Shown piece after piece: positions 1 to 7,077 of a stretch of 47,867 nucleotides of DNA. The stretch is from Oceanibacterium hippocampi (GTDB lineage: Bacteria; Pseudomonadota; Alphaproteobacteria; Sneathiellales; Sneathiellaceae): contig NZ_FWFR01000007.1 in assembly GCF_900172325.1 (NCBI RefSeq), forward strand, positions 1 through 47,867, read 5' to 3'. A program made the position numbers and the translations under genes. The notes under the pieces are model-generated. The model did no database searches. It was not told the origin of the DNA and saw only the letters and a program-made list of their open reading frames with translations. Positions within the stretch are counted from its first letter, which is position 1. Each line of letters starts with the position of its first letter.

Positions 1-72
1 GCGCCCGACTCGCGCCAGGGCAACAAGCTGTTCCCTGAACTCAGGCGGGTAAGGGTTCCTCGTTCTCGGCAT
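1..72 (-). CDS. IS3-family transposase OrfA, N-terminus (cut by window edge)
   Basis: Twenty-four codons are visible, starting ATG at 72 and running off the window. They read M-PRTRNPYPPEF and then REQLVALARVGR, the characteristic opening of IS3-family OrfA proteins, in which a helix-turn-helix follows and binds the IS ends. A Shine-Dalgarno sequence (GAGGAG) lies about ten bases upstream. OrfB, which carries the DDE catalytic domain, should follow to the left by programmed frameshifting, as is usual for the family; this is outside the window. Confidence 0.75.
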   Translation of the reverse strand, partial: MPRTRNPYPPEFREQLVALARVGR

Positions 73-127
73 GATGACACTCTCCTCTCACAACTCGGAT
101 TGTGTCCACGAAACCGGGGGAACTCCA
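1..127 (-). mobile_element. End of an IS3-family insertion sequence (partial)
   Basis: Bases 1-72 on the minus strand encode the start of an IS3-type OrfA. Just upstream of it (plus-strand 98-127) is a sequence that on the minus strand begins TGGAGTTCCCCCGG and continues into GTGGACAC, which looks like the terminal inverted repeat of IS3-family elements. The element therefore probably ends near base 127 and extends left out of the window. The IR match is from memory of the family; the other end and the target duplication cannot be checked here. Confidence 0.7.
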
Positions 128-154
128 GAGATCGGTCGCGAGGCGAACCTGAGT

Positions 155-703
155 ATGGAAGAACTACGTAGTAACGCACTTGCGAAAACCGAGGAGAAGG
201 AAACGACCTCCAAGATAGCGGAACTGGACTTGCAGGTCGCCGAACTCAAGAAGGAACTCGCTCGTCTTGATGCAGTGGCGAACTCCAAAGGTATCGATCC
301 GCCTTGCTGGTACGACGAGATAGAGGCGGACGACGGTAGGCGCATCGAAAGAGCCGTTCCCTTGTTTGATGTTGCGGTGTTCGACAATCATATTGTTGTC
401 AGGGACCGAATCCCCCCCGAGCGATACGCTAAGGAGCGGGCCGGGCTTCCAATCGGTGAGGGCATTTTCCTTCGCCCAGTGTCAGACCCCGAGTTCAGGG
501 AAGTGATGCGTCCGATCCGGCGGATGGGCAAGGAAGACAGGCGGATTCGCCCTTATAGTTGTGTCTTCTATGTGCGGGTTTGGGACAAAACCTCTCCGGC
601 ATCAAAGGAAAGATGGAAACAAGCGACTGAGATCACGATCGGGAACGCGTTCTATCGCGAAACCGTTCGAACCGAACCGTGGGAACGAGCCGATGACGGT
701 TGA
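155..703 (+). CDS. Unknown protein with N-terminal coiled coil, possibly 5'-truncated by IS
   Basis: This frame gives 182 residues from ATG 155. Residues about 8-40 are rich in Lys, Glu and Leu with heptad-like spacing, suggesting a coiled coil. A more hydrophobic central part and a basic C-terminal part follow, with no motif I recognise. The frame stays open upstream through the IS end to base 71, so the insertion may have removed the original start; ATG 155 is the first start outside the IS. The gene overlaps the next ORF by 11 bases and is divergent from the terminase genes. It could be cargo of the element or a remnant. Function unknown. Confidence 0.5.
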   Translation: MEELRSNALAKTEEKETTSKIAELDLQVAELKKELARLDAVANSKGIDPPCWYDEIEADDGRRIERAVPLFDVAVFDNHIVVRDRIPPERYAKERAGLPIGEGIFLRPVSDPEFREVMRPIRRMGKEDRRIRPYSCVFYVRVWDKTSPASKERWKQATEITIGNAFYRETVRTEPWERADDG

Positions 704-854
704 ATCCGCCGAGCGGCGGTTGGCCGAGATCCAAAAAGAAGTTCAGTCGTTAGTCGCGGACGCAAGGAAGTCGAGAAACCCAACCTTCAGTGCCTTGATT
801 TTGCGGGTTTTCAGAGATCGTATTCGACGGCTGATCTGGTTTGCGCGACGATGA
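693..854 (+). CDS. Small basic unknown protein
   Basis: This is a 53-residue ORF whose ATG lies inside the end of the preceding gene, overlapping by 11 bases. The N-terminal half is charged and helical (ESAERRLAEIQKE), and the C-terminal end is strongly basic with Arg and Trp residues (RDRIRRLIWFARR), possibly amphipathic. The overlap suggests translational coupling with the gene at 155-703. No family is recognised, and a short ORF of this kind could be spurious. Confidence 0.3.
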   Translation: MTVESAERRLAEIQKEVQSLVADARKSRNPTFSALILRVFRDRIRRLIWFARR

Positions 855-1195
855 AGTTGGGGATAGCGACACTGTCTCCGTCCCATTTATCTATCTTGTG
901 AAGTCCTGAATAAACGGCGACGTCATGTAACCGGCTCCCCTACGAGTCCGCGCTTAAAAGCTAGCCTTGTTCTGGGTTCGGTCGTCGTCCGACAATTGGT
1001 GTCGCTCCCGCGGCGCTAGCCCATCCAGGCTTGAAGTTTAGCGTTCATGATGGCAGTCGTCGCGCTAAGGCGCGATCAATCGGCAGGCATAGCGCGCGTT
1101 CGCAAGGAGATGCTCGTTGAGACTATCTACCAATCCGTTTTGCGTCGTCTGCTTCCTGATTTCCTCGATCTGGGATTGCGCGCTCTTCCGGGCCA
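855..1195. other. Intergenic stretch after the terminase genes
   Basis: This 341-base stretch lies between the plus-strand small ORF and the stop of the terminase nuclease gene. The open frames inside it on both strands lack any recognisable protein features and are judged to be chance. I see no tRNA, strong hairpin terminator or repeat. It marks the point where transcription from the two sides converges. Confidence 0.4.
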
Positions 1196-1891
1196 TCAGA
1201 GCCCCGCAATCCGGCCGACGCCGACGCGATATTGCTTCCGTTGGCCGTACCAGAGGGAAATCGCGGCCGCGAGCACAAGGTCGTCATGAGCGCCGACACG
1301 AGCGGAAAACGTCGCACGCCCGGCGGCCGTTACGTGACGCCGGAAGTCCTTCATCTCTGCGGCCAGCACCGATGCCTCACTGAGCCCGGATGCGATCTTC
1401 AACGCACCGACATGCAGACGGGCCTCAAGGGTCGAGATCAACTCGGTCTTACTTGCCCGCCATTGATCGTCCGCGACCTTCATGGACGACTCTCCGGCCG
1501 TGATGGTAACGCCGACAGCCGGCACACCGATTTTCTTGAAGAGGTCGAAGACCGGCCGCCCGACTCCCGACTGGTCAATGACAAGCGAGGCATTGCCGAC
1601 AAGGGGCGGGCGCTGCATCAGCAGAGCCGTGTAGTCGACTATCTCGGGATAGCTCTTGCCGAGGGGAAGCCGTTCGAGGTGGCGAAGCTCCTGCCGCTCG
1701 ATGCCGATCTCCCAACGTGACTTGTCCGGCCTGTACTCGCATTTTCCGGTGCCCTCGGTGATGTGCTCGATAATTGCAATCGCGGTCGGATCGACGGACT
1801 GGCCAAGGTCAACGCCGACGACGAAACGGCGGAGCGCGGCAACCCGATGCGTCTTGGGATCCGCGAAGTCTGTCTCGTGCGTCACTGCCAT
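1196..1891 (-). CDS. Phage terminase large subunit, nuclease half (split gene)
   Basis: This 231-residue protein looks like the RNase H-fold nuclease domain that cuts concatemeric phage DNA during packaging. The fold's acidic positions are visible: D28 in VGVDLGQSVDP, D106 in LVIDQSGVG and the D203-D204 pair in AHDDLVLA near the C-terminus. There is no ATPase domain; that is encoded by the gene just upstream, whose stop overlaps this ATG by ten bases (ATGGCAGTGA). In most phages both domains form one chain. The join falls in the interdomain linker, and this frame is -1 to the upstream one, so reinitiation or a -1 frameshift could couple the two products. ATG 1891 was chosen because the open frame further upstream only shadows the ATPase gene. 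Confidence 0.8.
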   Translation of the reverse strand: MAVTHETDFADPKTHRVAALRRFVVGVDLGQSVDPTAIAIIEHITEGTGKCEYRPDKSRWEIGIERQELRHLERLPLGKSYPEIVDYTALLMQRPPLVGNASLVIDQSGVGRPVFDLFKKIGVPAVGVTITAGESSMKVADDQWRASKTELISTLEARLHVGALKIASGLSEASVLAAEMKDFRRHVTAAGRATFSARVGAHDDLVLAAAISLWYGQRKQYRVGVGRIAGL

Positions 1892-2625
1892 AGCGGCACC
1901 ACATCGGCAGAGAATGCCGCGTCGATGATCGCGGTCGGGAACACGCTCTCGTCGGTATCCAGAAACTCGCAATCAAACTCCTGCCGGCAAATCAGTTCGC
2001 CCCGCATTTTCTTATACATTTCAACGAATTCAGGCTTGATGCGCGGGCACTGTTTCCAGGTGATTTCAGTGCGCTTCCAATCGTCGTCGCCGGTCCAAGC
2101 CTCGTAGAACCATCCCTGCCGGCCGTTCGGTGTAGACACTGCAATCAACTCCCCGTCACTTACGGCGAGCATGGGGACGACGGCGGATATCAGCGCCTCG
2201 GAGCAGAAGGCCGCTTCATCGGCGATCACGAGGGCCGGCGCAGAATAGCCGCGCACGGTGTCGTCACTTCCGGGCAGCGAGACAATCCGGGAGCCGTTCG
2301 CGAACTCCACCCGTAGGGCCGATTCGCGAGCGACCGGCGGCACGTCATGCAAGGCGTTGTAGGTCTGCATTGTCTTCAGGAACAGTTCCCCGGACTGCCG
2401 CAGGGACGGCGACAGCAAGAGGGTCAGGCTGTTCGGAAGGTAAAGAGCCTTCTGGAGCCCCTTTGCCGCGGACACGGTGCTCTTGCCCGACTGGCGGCAA
2501 CATAGAAGCAGCTGCCGCTTGGCGGTGCTGTTCAGAACGTCCGACTGCCACGGGTCAGGCGGCATGCCGGCTTCGCGCATGATAGCACCAGCGTCCAGAG
2601 CACGGGCAATGTCACTCGCAAGCAT
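1882..2625 (-). CDS. Phage terminase large subunit, ATPase half (split gene)
   Basis: This 247-residue protein is the packaging-motor ATPase. Walker A is CCRQSGKST (residues 42-50) and Walker B is LVIADEAAF with D137-E138. The motif-III-like segment AVSTPNG follows near residue 164-169. The C-terminal sequence REFDCEFLDTDESVFP is typical of the segment that leads into the nuclease domain in terminases of this class, yet the chain ends about 20 residues later. It overlaps the small-terminase-like gene upstream by 14 bases and the nuclease gene downstream by ten, which suggests tight translational coupling. The product presumably acts with the separately made nuclease domain. Confidence 0.85.
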   Translation of the reverse strand: MLASDIARALDAGAIMREAGMPPDPWQSDVLNSTAKRQLLLCCRQSGKSTVSAAKGLQKALYLPNSLTLLLSPSLRQSGELFLKTMQTYNALHDVPPVARESALRVEFANGSRIVSLPGSDDTVRGYSAPALVIADEAAFCSEALISAVVPMLAVSDGELIAVSTPNGRQGWFYEAWTGDDDWKRTEITWKQCPRIKPEFVEMYKKMRGELICRQEFDCEFLDTDESVFPTAIIDAAFSADVVPLWQ

Positions 2626-3241
2626 CGATCACGCCCCTCTGCGCCGCGTCTTCGGCTTGTGTCAGAAGGTTTGCAACGGCTTGCCGGGCCTCGGGATACG
2701 GCTCAAGGGCACGCACGAGATTCACGCGAAGCTCAAGATACTCAGGCGCGATGATGAGGCTCTGGTGGATATGCTGCGCGGCGGTCTGAAGCTCACCCAG
2801 GAACTTTGCCTCCAGTTCCCATGCGCGCATCAACTTGTCATAGAAAACGGCTGCCAGCCGGTAGTCGCCGTCGTCGGTGCACTGGTTGACGATTGCGACC
2901 ATGTGCCCCCGGTAAGCCACGAGGCTCTGGAGCAGTCCTTCGCCCTCGTCCCGGCGCAGCTTCTCAAGGTCGAGGTCGGACGGCCTCCGGTCTGCAATCA
3001 ACGCCGCCTTGATGGCCGGTGGCATATGCCGGGCGCGATGGCGCGACAGTGCCGCCAGCGAGAAACAGCCAGGAAAACGTTCTTCAATCACGCGCAAGGG
3101 CACTGCACGCGCAAGCATCAGTTCGATGCGCGCTCGATCCGCGTGATGGCAGACCTTGCAGGAGTTCGACGCCACGCCGTCAGACCGTTTTCGCTCGCCC
3201 GGTGACGGTCCCGGCGGTGCCGCTGAAGCCGCTCCTGTCAT
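2612..3241 (-). CDS. Small-terminase-like DNA-binding protein
   Basis: This 209-residue protein sits directly before the terminase ATPase gene, the usual place of a small terminase subunit, which recognises the packaging site. Near residue 30 it has a CxxC motif (CKVCHH) followed by a helix-turn-helix-like stretch (ALSRHRARHMP). That layout recurs in phage proteins of the pattern 'C-x2-C, helix, LxRHRxxH'. The rest is helical. The ATG at 3241 overlaps the preceding small gene by 62 bases; a GTG at 3175, just after that gene's stop, would avoid the overlap and still keep the CxxC motif. The role is inferred from position plus motif. Confidence 0.6.
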   Translation of the reverse strand: MTGAASAAPPGPSPGERKRSDGVASNSCKVCHHADRARIELMLARAVPLRVIEERFPGCFSLAALSRHRARHMPPAIKAALIADRRPSDLDLEKLRRDEGEGLLQSLVAYRGHMVAIVNQCTDDGDYRLAAVFYDKLMRAWELEAKFLGELQTAAQHIHQSLIIAPEYLELRVNLVRALEPYPEARQAVANLLTQAEDAAQRGVIDACE

Positions 3242-3437
3242 AGTCGATGGCCTCGCCGTGGTTCGCCAGGAAATGCGACATGTGGGATAGCGCGCCGGCG
3301 GTCGGGCCGGTGCCGACTACCTGGACGGCAAAGACTTTTGCGTTGGCCGGGATGGTGGCGGGCATGGCGGTCGAGGTCTTGAGGACGGTCGTCTTGCCGT
3401 CGAAAGCGAATATCTTGAAGTGTCGGGTGGTGCTCAT
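3180..3437 (-). CDS. Small unknown phage-element protein
   Basis: This is an 85-residue ORF in line with the operon. It begins MSTTRHFKIFAFDGKTT, and its middle is rich in Ala, Thr and Gly with a possible beta-sheet character. No cysteine pair, signal peptide or membrane segment is visible. It lies between the 249-residue protein and the small-terminase-like gene, a slot often taken by small structural or packaging accessory proteins. I do not recognise a family. Confidence 0.5.
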   Translation of the reverse strand: MSTTRHFKIFAFDGKTTVLKTSTAMPATIPANAKVFAVQVVGTGPTAGALSHMSHFLANHGEAIDYDRSGFSGTAGTVTGRAKTV

Positions 3438-3472
3438 GGGTCTTTAGGGCCGGGATGCCGGCCGCTTTCCAG

Positions 3473-4222
3473 CTAGGCCGACGCGGCCTGTTCGGTGTTG
3501 TCGTCCTGCATGCCGATCTTCACCAGCGGCGCGCCATCGCCCAGGGCGTCGGTTATCTCGCTCTCGACAAGGCGGATGGAGTTCTCAACGTCGGCCGCTA
3601 TGCGTGACAACTCGGCAAACTCACTGAAGGCATCGGCATCGCCGTCGAACAAAACAAGTTCGCGGATCTCCTTCAGCTTCTCGGGATCGGCGCCCTTCAG
3701 CGGCTCCCACGTTGCCGGAGCGCGAACCACTGCGGAAAGCGTCTCGTAGTCATCAGCCAGCTTCGCATTGGCGATAACGCCGGCGATGTCCGCCGCAGTG
3801 ATCGTGCGGCGAATGTCCTGTTCCCGGAGTTCGCGCAGCAGGCGCATGATCGGATCTTTCGGCCCCTCCTGCCCACGCTCCCGCATCGCCTGTACCTGTC
3901 GTGCCAGTCGGCCGGCGAGGTGGCGCGTATGTTCCATTTCGGAGCGGGTCGCACCGGCAATCTTCACGATCTCGCGATGCCGGCCGATAGCGGTCAAGCC
4001 ATCGTCCTTGTTCAACTCGGTGACGCGCTTGTTGAAATTGCGCCAATGGTCCCGGACCCGGACGATGGCGGATGTCCCCGTATGCTTCGGGCCGGACTCG
4101 AAGGCCGTGCCGCCGAAATCCTCCGGGGGCACGAGCCAGTCGGGCACGCCGCCGAAAACTGCAATCTCGCGGAATTCGTCCTCGGTCTTGGCTCCGGCAG
4201 CGTCGACAATTCGATAGCTCAT
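3473..4222 (-). CDS. Unknown phage-element protein, helical
   Basis: This 249-residue protein starts at ATG 4222, which is preceded by a good ribosome binding site (AGAGGAAG, four bases away); the longer open frame to 4300 has no such site. The sequence is acidic and mostly helical, with a conserved-looking start (MSYRIVDAAGAKTEDEF) and a central Arg-rich segment around residues 95-120. It is the first gene after the palindrome-rich gap and so probably heads the packaging transcript. No catalytic motif or known family is recognised. Confidence 0.6.
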   Translation of the reverse strand: MSYRIVDAAGAKTEDEFREIAVFGGVPDWLVPPEDFGGTAFESGPKHTGTSAIVRVRDHWRNFNKRVTELNKDDGLTAIGRHREIVKIAGATRSEMEHTRHLAGRLARQVQAMRERGQEGPKDPIMRLLRELREQDIRRTITAADIAGVIANAKLADDYETLSAVVRAPATWEPLKGADPEKLKEIRELVLFDGDADAFSEFAELSRIAADVENSIRLVESEITDALGDGAPLVKIGMQDDNTEQAASA

Positions 4223-4383
4223 ATCGCTTCCTCTCGAAGAGCACGGGCCGGGCAGCAGAAAGGATCTGCAAAGGGCTGCCCGTTCCCGGCGCGCCAGCAT
4301 CTCGCCGTCGCTGATGTCTGTGATGATGCCAGCGTCTCGCCGACTGGTGGGTACCGTTAAGCGCCGTAACGCCGCCCGGATGC

Positions 4384-4398
4384 GTACACAGTGTGTAC
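4384..4398. repeat. Inverted repeat GTACAC-N3-GTGTAC
   Basis: A perfect 6-bp inverted repeat with a three-base centre. It lies about 160 bases upstream of the minus-strand gene that starts at 4222, beside an AT-rich patch, so it could be a repressor or activator site for the packaging genes. Confidence 0.45.
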
Positions 4399-4594
4399 TT
4401 CACTAATGATGGTATCGGATAATCCGCAGTTTTGCAAGTATTTCGGTGCAAAAACCCCGAGATTGTCAATCATGGGGTCGGATGGTGCCCGGCCGCCGTT
4501 CCACCCGGACGGGGCGCGGGCAGTAAACGCCCGGAATAACGTCGCAAGTTGTGACGAAAAGCAGGCTCTGTATGACGCGCGAAGGAATAATAGT

Positions 4595-4609
4595 GGGACA
4601 AATTGTCCC
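4595..4609. repeat. Palindrome GGGACAA-A-TTGTCCC
   Basis: A perfect 15-base palindrome with 7-base arms around a single A. Its size and symmetry suit a dimeric DNA-binding protein such as a phage repressor or origin-binding protein. Confidence 0.5.
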
Positions 4610-4629
4610 GAAAGTCTGTCCGCCATTCC

Positions 4630-4643
4630 GGGTCTGTAGACCC
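4630..4643. repeat. Palindrome GGGTCT-GT-AGACCC
   Basis: A perfect 6-bp inverted repeat with a two-base centre, 20 bases from the palindrome at 4595-4609. Its sequence is unlike that of the neighbouring repeats, so these are not copies of one iteron. Confidence 0.45.
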
Positions 4644-4651
4644 TTGGACAG

Positions 4652-4670
4652 GCCGCCGCTGAAAGGCGGC
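4652..4670. repeat. GC-rich hairpin GCCGCC / GGCGGC
   Basis: A 6-bp GC stem with a seven-base loop, partly extended outward by GGAC and GTCC. It lies beyond the stop of the RepA-like gene at 4837 in the direction of its transcription. It has no clear T-run, so it could be a weak terminator or part of an origin. CTACGTAG follows at 4678-4685. Confidence 0.4.
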
Positions 4671-4806
4671 TGGTCCCCTACGTAGTAGAGGACACCGAAC
4701 ACCGACACACCCGTCAATGATATCAATGGGTTACAAGACACCGGACAACCGAGCAGGAACACCGCGTACACCTAATGAAATCAAAGACTTACGAGGAACC
4801 AAGTAG

Positions 4807-4828
4807 GACCGGGTAGGGACCGGGTAGG
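4807..4828. repeat. Two tandem copies of GACCGGGTAGG
   Basis: Two perfect, directly adjacent 11-bp copies, followed by a partial third (GCAGGG), lie nine bases past the stop of the RepA-like gene. Helical-turn spacing like this is typical of short iterons, but two copies are few. Confidence 0.5.
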
Positions 4829-4836
4829 GCAGGGAA

Positions 4837-5904
4837 TCAACCATCTGTCGGCCGGATGACGCGCCGGTTCCGGGATGGTGGTCCGACTGGTTCGAGCCGG
4901 ATGTCGCCAGCGTCGAAGGCCTCATTCATCGCCCGGAGAAGTTCGCCGACCGCGTAGCCCTCGGCGTCGGCCATCGATGCCATGACGCGGGGTGCGAAAT
5001 TCGACGCGTTGGAGGATTCCGAGACATCCCGTCCTTGAGCCATCAGAGCCCACAGGCAGGCCATGAAGGCATTTCGGGCTGTACCCCTCCGGATCGACGC
5101 CACAACGCCCTGAGCCCCTACCAGGGGCGCGAGAATGCCGTCCTTGAAGCGCAGGTCGATCACCTCGCCCGCCGGCGCGTAGTTGGACTTCTGGCGAGTG
5201 AGCTTGCGGCGATCCTTCGCGCCCTCGACGCCTTTTAGGTAGAGCCGCGACCTGACCGCGCCGTTCCAGGCCGTCGAGCCTGAATATCCGCTGCCGTCCG
5301 CCATGCCGGCCCGCGACGGGTGCGCGGTCAGAACGATAGCCCCGTTCATCTCCGTCGCCAGACAGCGAAGCGCCCCGATGAACGCCCGCGCCTGTGTCCG
5401 ACTGTTCTCCGAGCCGGTAAAAAGGTCGTGCAGGCTATCAAGGACGCAGAGCCGAACGTCGCCGCCCGCCAACTGTGCATGCAGCTGGCCGAGTAGGGCC
5501 GATTCCGTGAACCGCTCAAATTGATCGAAGTGGCCTAACGAATTGTCGAGGCCGACGCGCGACGTCCATTCCATACGTTCGAGGTCGCGGAAATCGACGC
5601 CGTAGGCCGCATTGATCGCGGCCTGCCGGTGGTGAAGTTCGGCCGTCTCATCTTCGGCGAACAGACCGAAAGCGCGGCAGGGCGTCGTCTCGACGCCCAG
5701 CCACGGCTGCCCGATGGCGCACGCGGTCATCAGCTGCTGCGCCAGCAGTGTCTTCCCCTGGCCGCCGTCGCCGCCGATCATGGTGACAGACCGCGACGGG
5801 ATCCACCCCGGAACGATCCACTCGCGCTCAGGGACGGGCTGCCCCTGGAGCGTGACAGGCGCGGTGATGTCGAGGGGGAATGGAATCTTTCTCGTCTCGT
5901 TCAT
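4837..5904 (-). CDS. RepA-like AAA ATPase (phage/plasmid replicative helicase type)
   Basis: This 355-residue protein belongs to the AAA_25/RepA-like group of RecA-fold ATPases that serve as replicative helicases in plasmids, phages and satellites. Walker A is GGDGGQGKTLLAQQL near residue 45. Walker B is LCVLDSLHDL near residue 150, followed by a sensor-like VLTAHPSRAG near 185. The C-terminal part probably contains a winged helix. ATG 5904 was chosen because it overlaps the upstream gene's stop as ATGA; the longer frame to 6018 is only a shadow of that gene. It lies next to the palindrome-rich gap, a plausible site of action. Confidence 0.8.
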   Translation of the reverse strand: MNETRKIPFPLDITAPVTLQGQPVPEREWIVPGWIPSRSVTMIGGDGGQGKTLLAQQLMTACAIGQPWLGVETTPCRAFGLFAEDETAELHHRQAAINAAYGVDFRDLERMEWTSRVGLDNSLGHFDQFERFTESALLGQLHAQLAGGDVRLCVLDSLHDLFTGSENSRTQARAFIGALRCLATEMNGAIVLTAHPSRAGMADGSGYSGSTAWNGAVRSRLYLKGVEGAKDRRKLTRQKSNYAPAGEVIDLRFKDGILAPLVGAQGVVASIRRGTARNAFMACLWALMAQGRDVSESSNASNFAPRVMASMADAEGYAVGELLRAMNEAFDAGDIRLEPVGPPSRNRRVIRPTDG

Positions 5905-6401
5905 GCAGCCGCCCGCAACGCCAGCCGGGGCGTCAAGTTGCGACGATGGAGTGCCGCGATGTCGCGGGCGTGGTCGCGGTCTTCTGGGACGATCTCCGCC
6001 CGGAGGGACAGCGGCCACATGTTGCCTAGGATCACGGCTCCGTCACACCCGGCGCAGAGCCACGCAAGGGGTGTGCGAAATAGTCTTATCGACATTTCTG
6101 ACAGTGCGGCGGAAATCGCGGCGTCTTCGCCAAGGATCGCCGCCCCGCGCTCGCTCCACCATTGAGCAGGTCGGGTAGGCCGAAACGCAATGCGGTCCAC
6201 GGTCACCCCACCTAAGGTCACCGGCGTCACCCATGCCGCGAAGCCGGTGCGGTCTTCGATGAACGTGTCGCCGTCGAGAAGAATTGATGCAGCGATCACC
6301 GGGACCGCGTGCAGCCGGTCATAGGCTGATATGATCGCGCGCCCGGTGATGCCATGCCGCGCCAGTTCGGCAGCGGCCGGCGTTGCCCCTTCCTCGACCA
6401 T
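5901..6401 (-). CDS. Unknown protein upstream of RepA-like ATPase
   Basis: This 166-residue protein is joined to both neighbours: its ATG shares a base with the stop of the HTH gene (TAATG) and its stop overlaps the RepA-like start (ATGA). It has a mixed alpha/beta look, two cysteines in LCAGCDG and a charged C-terminus ending in Ala and Arg. Position and coupling suggest a part in replication, such as primase-like or loader function. I see no complete primase motif, so that is only a guess. Confidence 0.6.
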   Translation of the reverse strand: MVEEGATPAAAELARHGITGRAIISAYDRLHAVPVIAASILLDGDTFIEDRTGFAAWVTPVTLGGVTVDRIAFRPTRPAQWWSERGAAILGEDAAISAALSEMSIRLFRTPLAWLCAGCDGAVILGNMWPLSLRAEIVPEDRDHARDIAALHRRNLTPRLALRAAA

Positions 6402-6628
6402 TAGCGGGCCTTGTAGCCGAGCGGCTCCGTCTTCGTGCTCTTGATCCAGTCGGCAACATCGGCGCGAAGGAATAGCACCCGCTGCCCGACGCGACAGAAC
6501 GGAGGCCCGACACGGAAATGCTGCCAGTTGGCGATGGTGCGAACAGTAACCCCGAGTTCCTCGGCAAGTTCTTCGCGGCTCAGATAGTCCGACAGGAGGT
6601 CAGATTTGTGGGTAGCAGTATCGGGCAT
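6401..6628 (-). CDS. Helix-turn-helix protein, excisionase/AlpA-like
   Basis: This 75-residue protein has a winged-helix HTH of the MerR/excisionase type: LSREELAEELGVTVRTIANW at residues 16-35, then VGPPFCRVGQRVLFLRADVADWI. Such proteins bend DNA for excision or act as AlpA-like activators in satellites. ATG 6628 follows an AAAGGAA ribosome site at six bases' distance; the frame is open to 6805 without a better start. It sits between the integrase side and the replication genes, as expected for an excisionase or switch regulator. Confidence 0.8.
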   Translation of the reverse strand: MPDTATHKSDLLSDYLSREELAEELGVTVRTIANWQHFRVGPPFCRVGQRVLFLRADVADWIKSTKTEPLGYKAR

Positions 6629-6711
6629 TTCAAATTCCTTTCGCATCGCTCGGAGTGAAGAATTCATCCGGCTTCGCGAAAGGTAATTCAGGCTCGATAT
6701 GTCCCTTACGG

Positions 6712-7077
6712 CTAGGATCCAACTTTCTTGGTGAGAAATTTCCGAAGGTGTCCGGGCTCGAATTTCGTCTTGAAGTTGGCCAGTTGGTTGGTATTTACAA
6801 GCCATTCAGCCGCAGCCTTCGCGCCGCGTTCCGGGTGCCGAAGGAAGTATTCGTCGGCCAAGCGTTGTGCCTCGGCTAGATATTCGGCCCTGTCGGGACG
6901 CGTGCCAAGATGGCGATTTCGCGGACCCGCCCCCGACCTTTCAGACGTCTCGTCAAGCATTGTCGATGCCGTTATGGCCGCATCCCTGCTGAAGTCGAAG
7001 ACCTTCTTGCGGGTTTTCGACAAGTTGTATTCGTCCAGTCTGGCAACGACTTGGGCGATTTTCGACTTGTCGTCCAT
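6712..7077 (-). CDS. Small unknown protein next to integrase
   Basis: This 121-residue, basic, helical protein has its ATG overlapping the integrase stop (TGATG), so the two are probably co-translated. The C-terminal half (EYLAEAQRLADEYFLRHPE, then KFLTKK) looks like a helical DNA-associated domain, but I recognise no family. A GTG one codon upstream (7080) is an alternative start. Position suggests an accessory of recombination or a regulator. Confidence 0.6.
   Translation of the reverse strand: MDDKSKIAQVVARLDEYNLSKTRKKVFDFSRDAAITASTMLDETSERSGAGPRNRHLGTRPDRAEYLAEAQRLADEYFLRHPERGAKAAAEWLVNTNQLANFKTKFEPGHLRKFLTKKVGS

Larger units (their letters stand above)
4223..4836. other. Palindrome-rich non-coding region of the element
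   Basis: About 610 bases without a convincing gene separate the RepA-like ATPase gene from the packaging genes. The part from 4380 to 4830 holds several inverted repeats and one tandem repeat, listed separately. There is also an AT-richer patch around 4395-4480, unlike the neighbouring genes. Short open frames on both strands have no protein character. The position next to a RepA-like gene, and ahead of the packaging genes on the minus strand, suits a replication origin, an operator region or a packaging site. Confidence 0.5.

Noticed and set aside
4357-4771. Overlapping short frames in the palindrome-rich gap
   Set aside because: They lack ribosome sites and protein-like composition, and they cross several palindromes.
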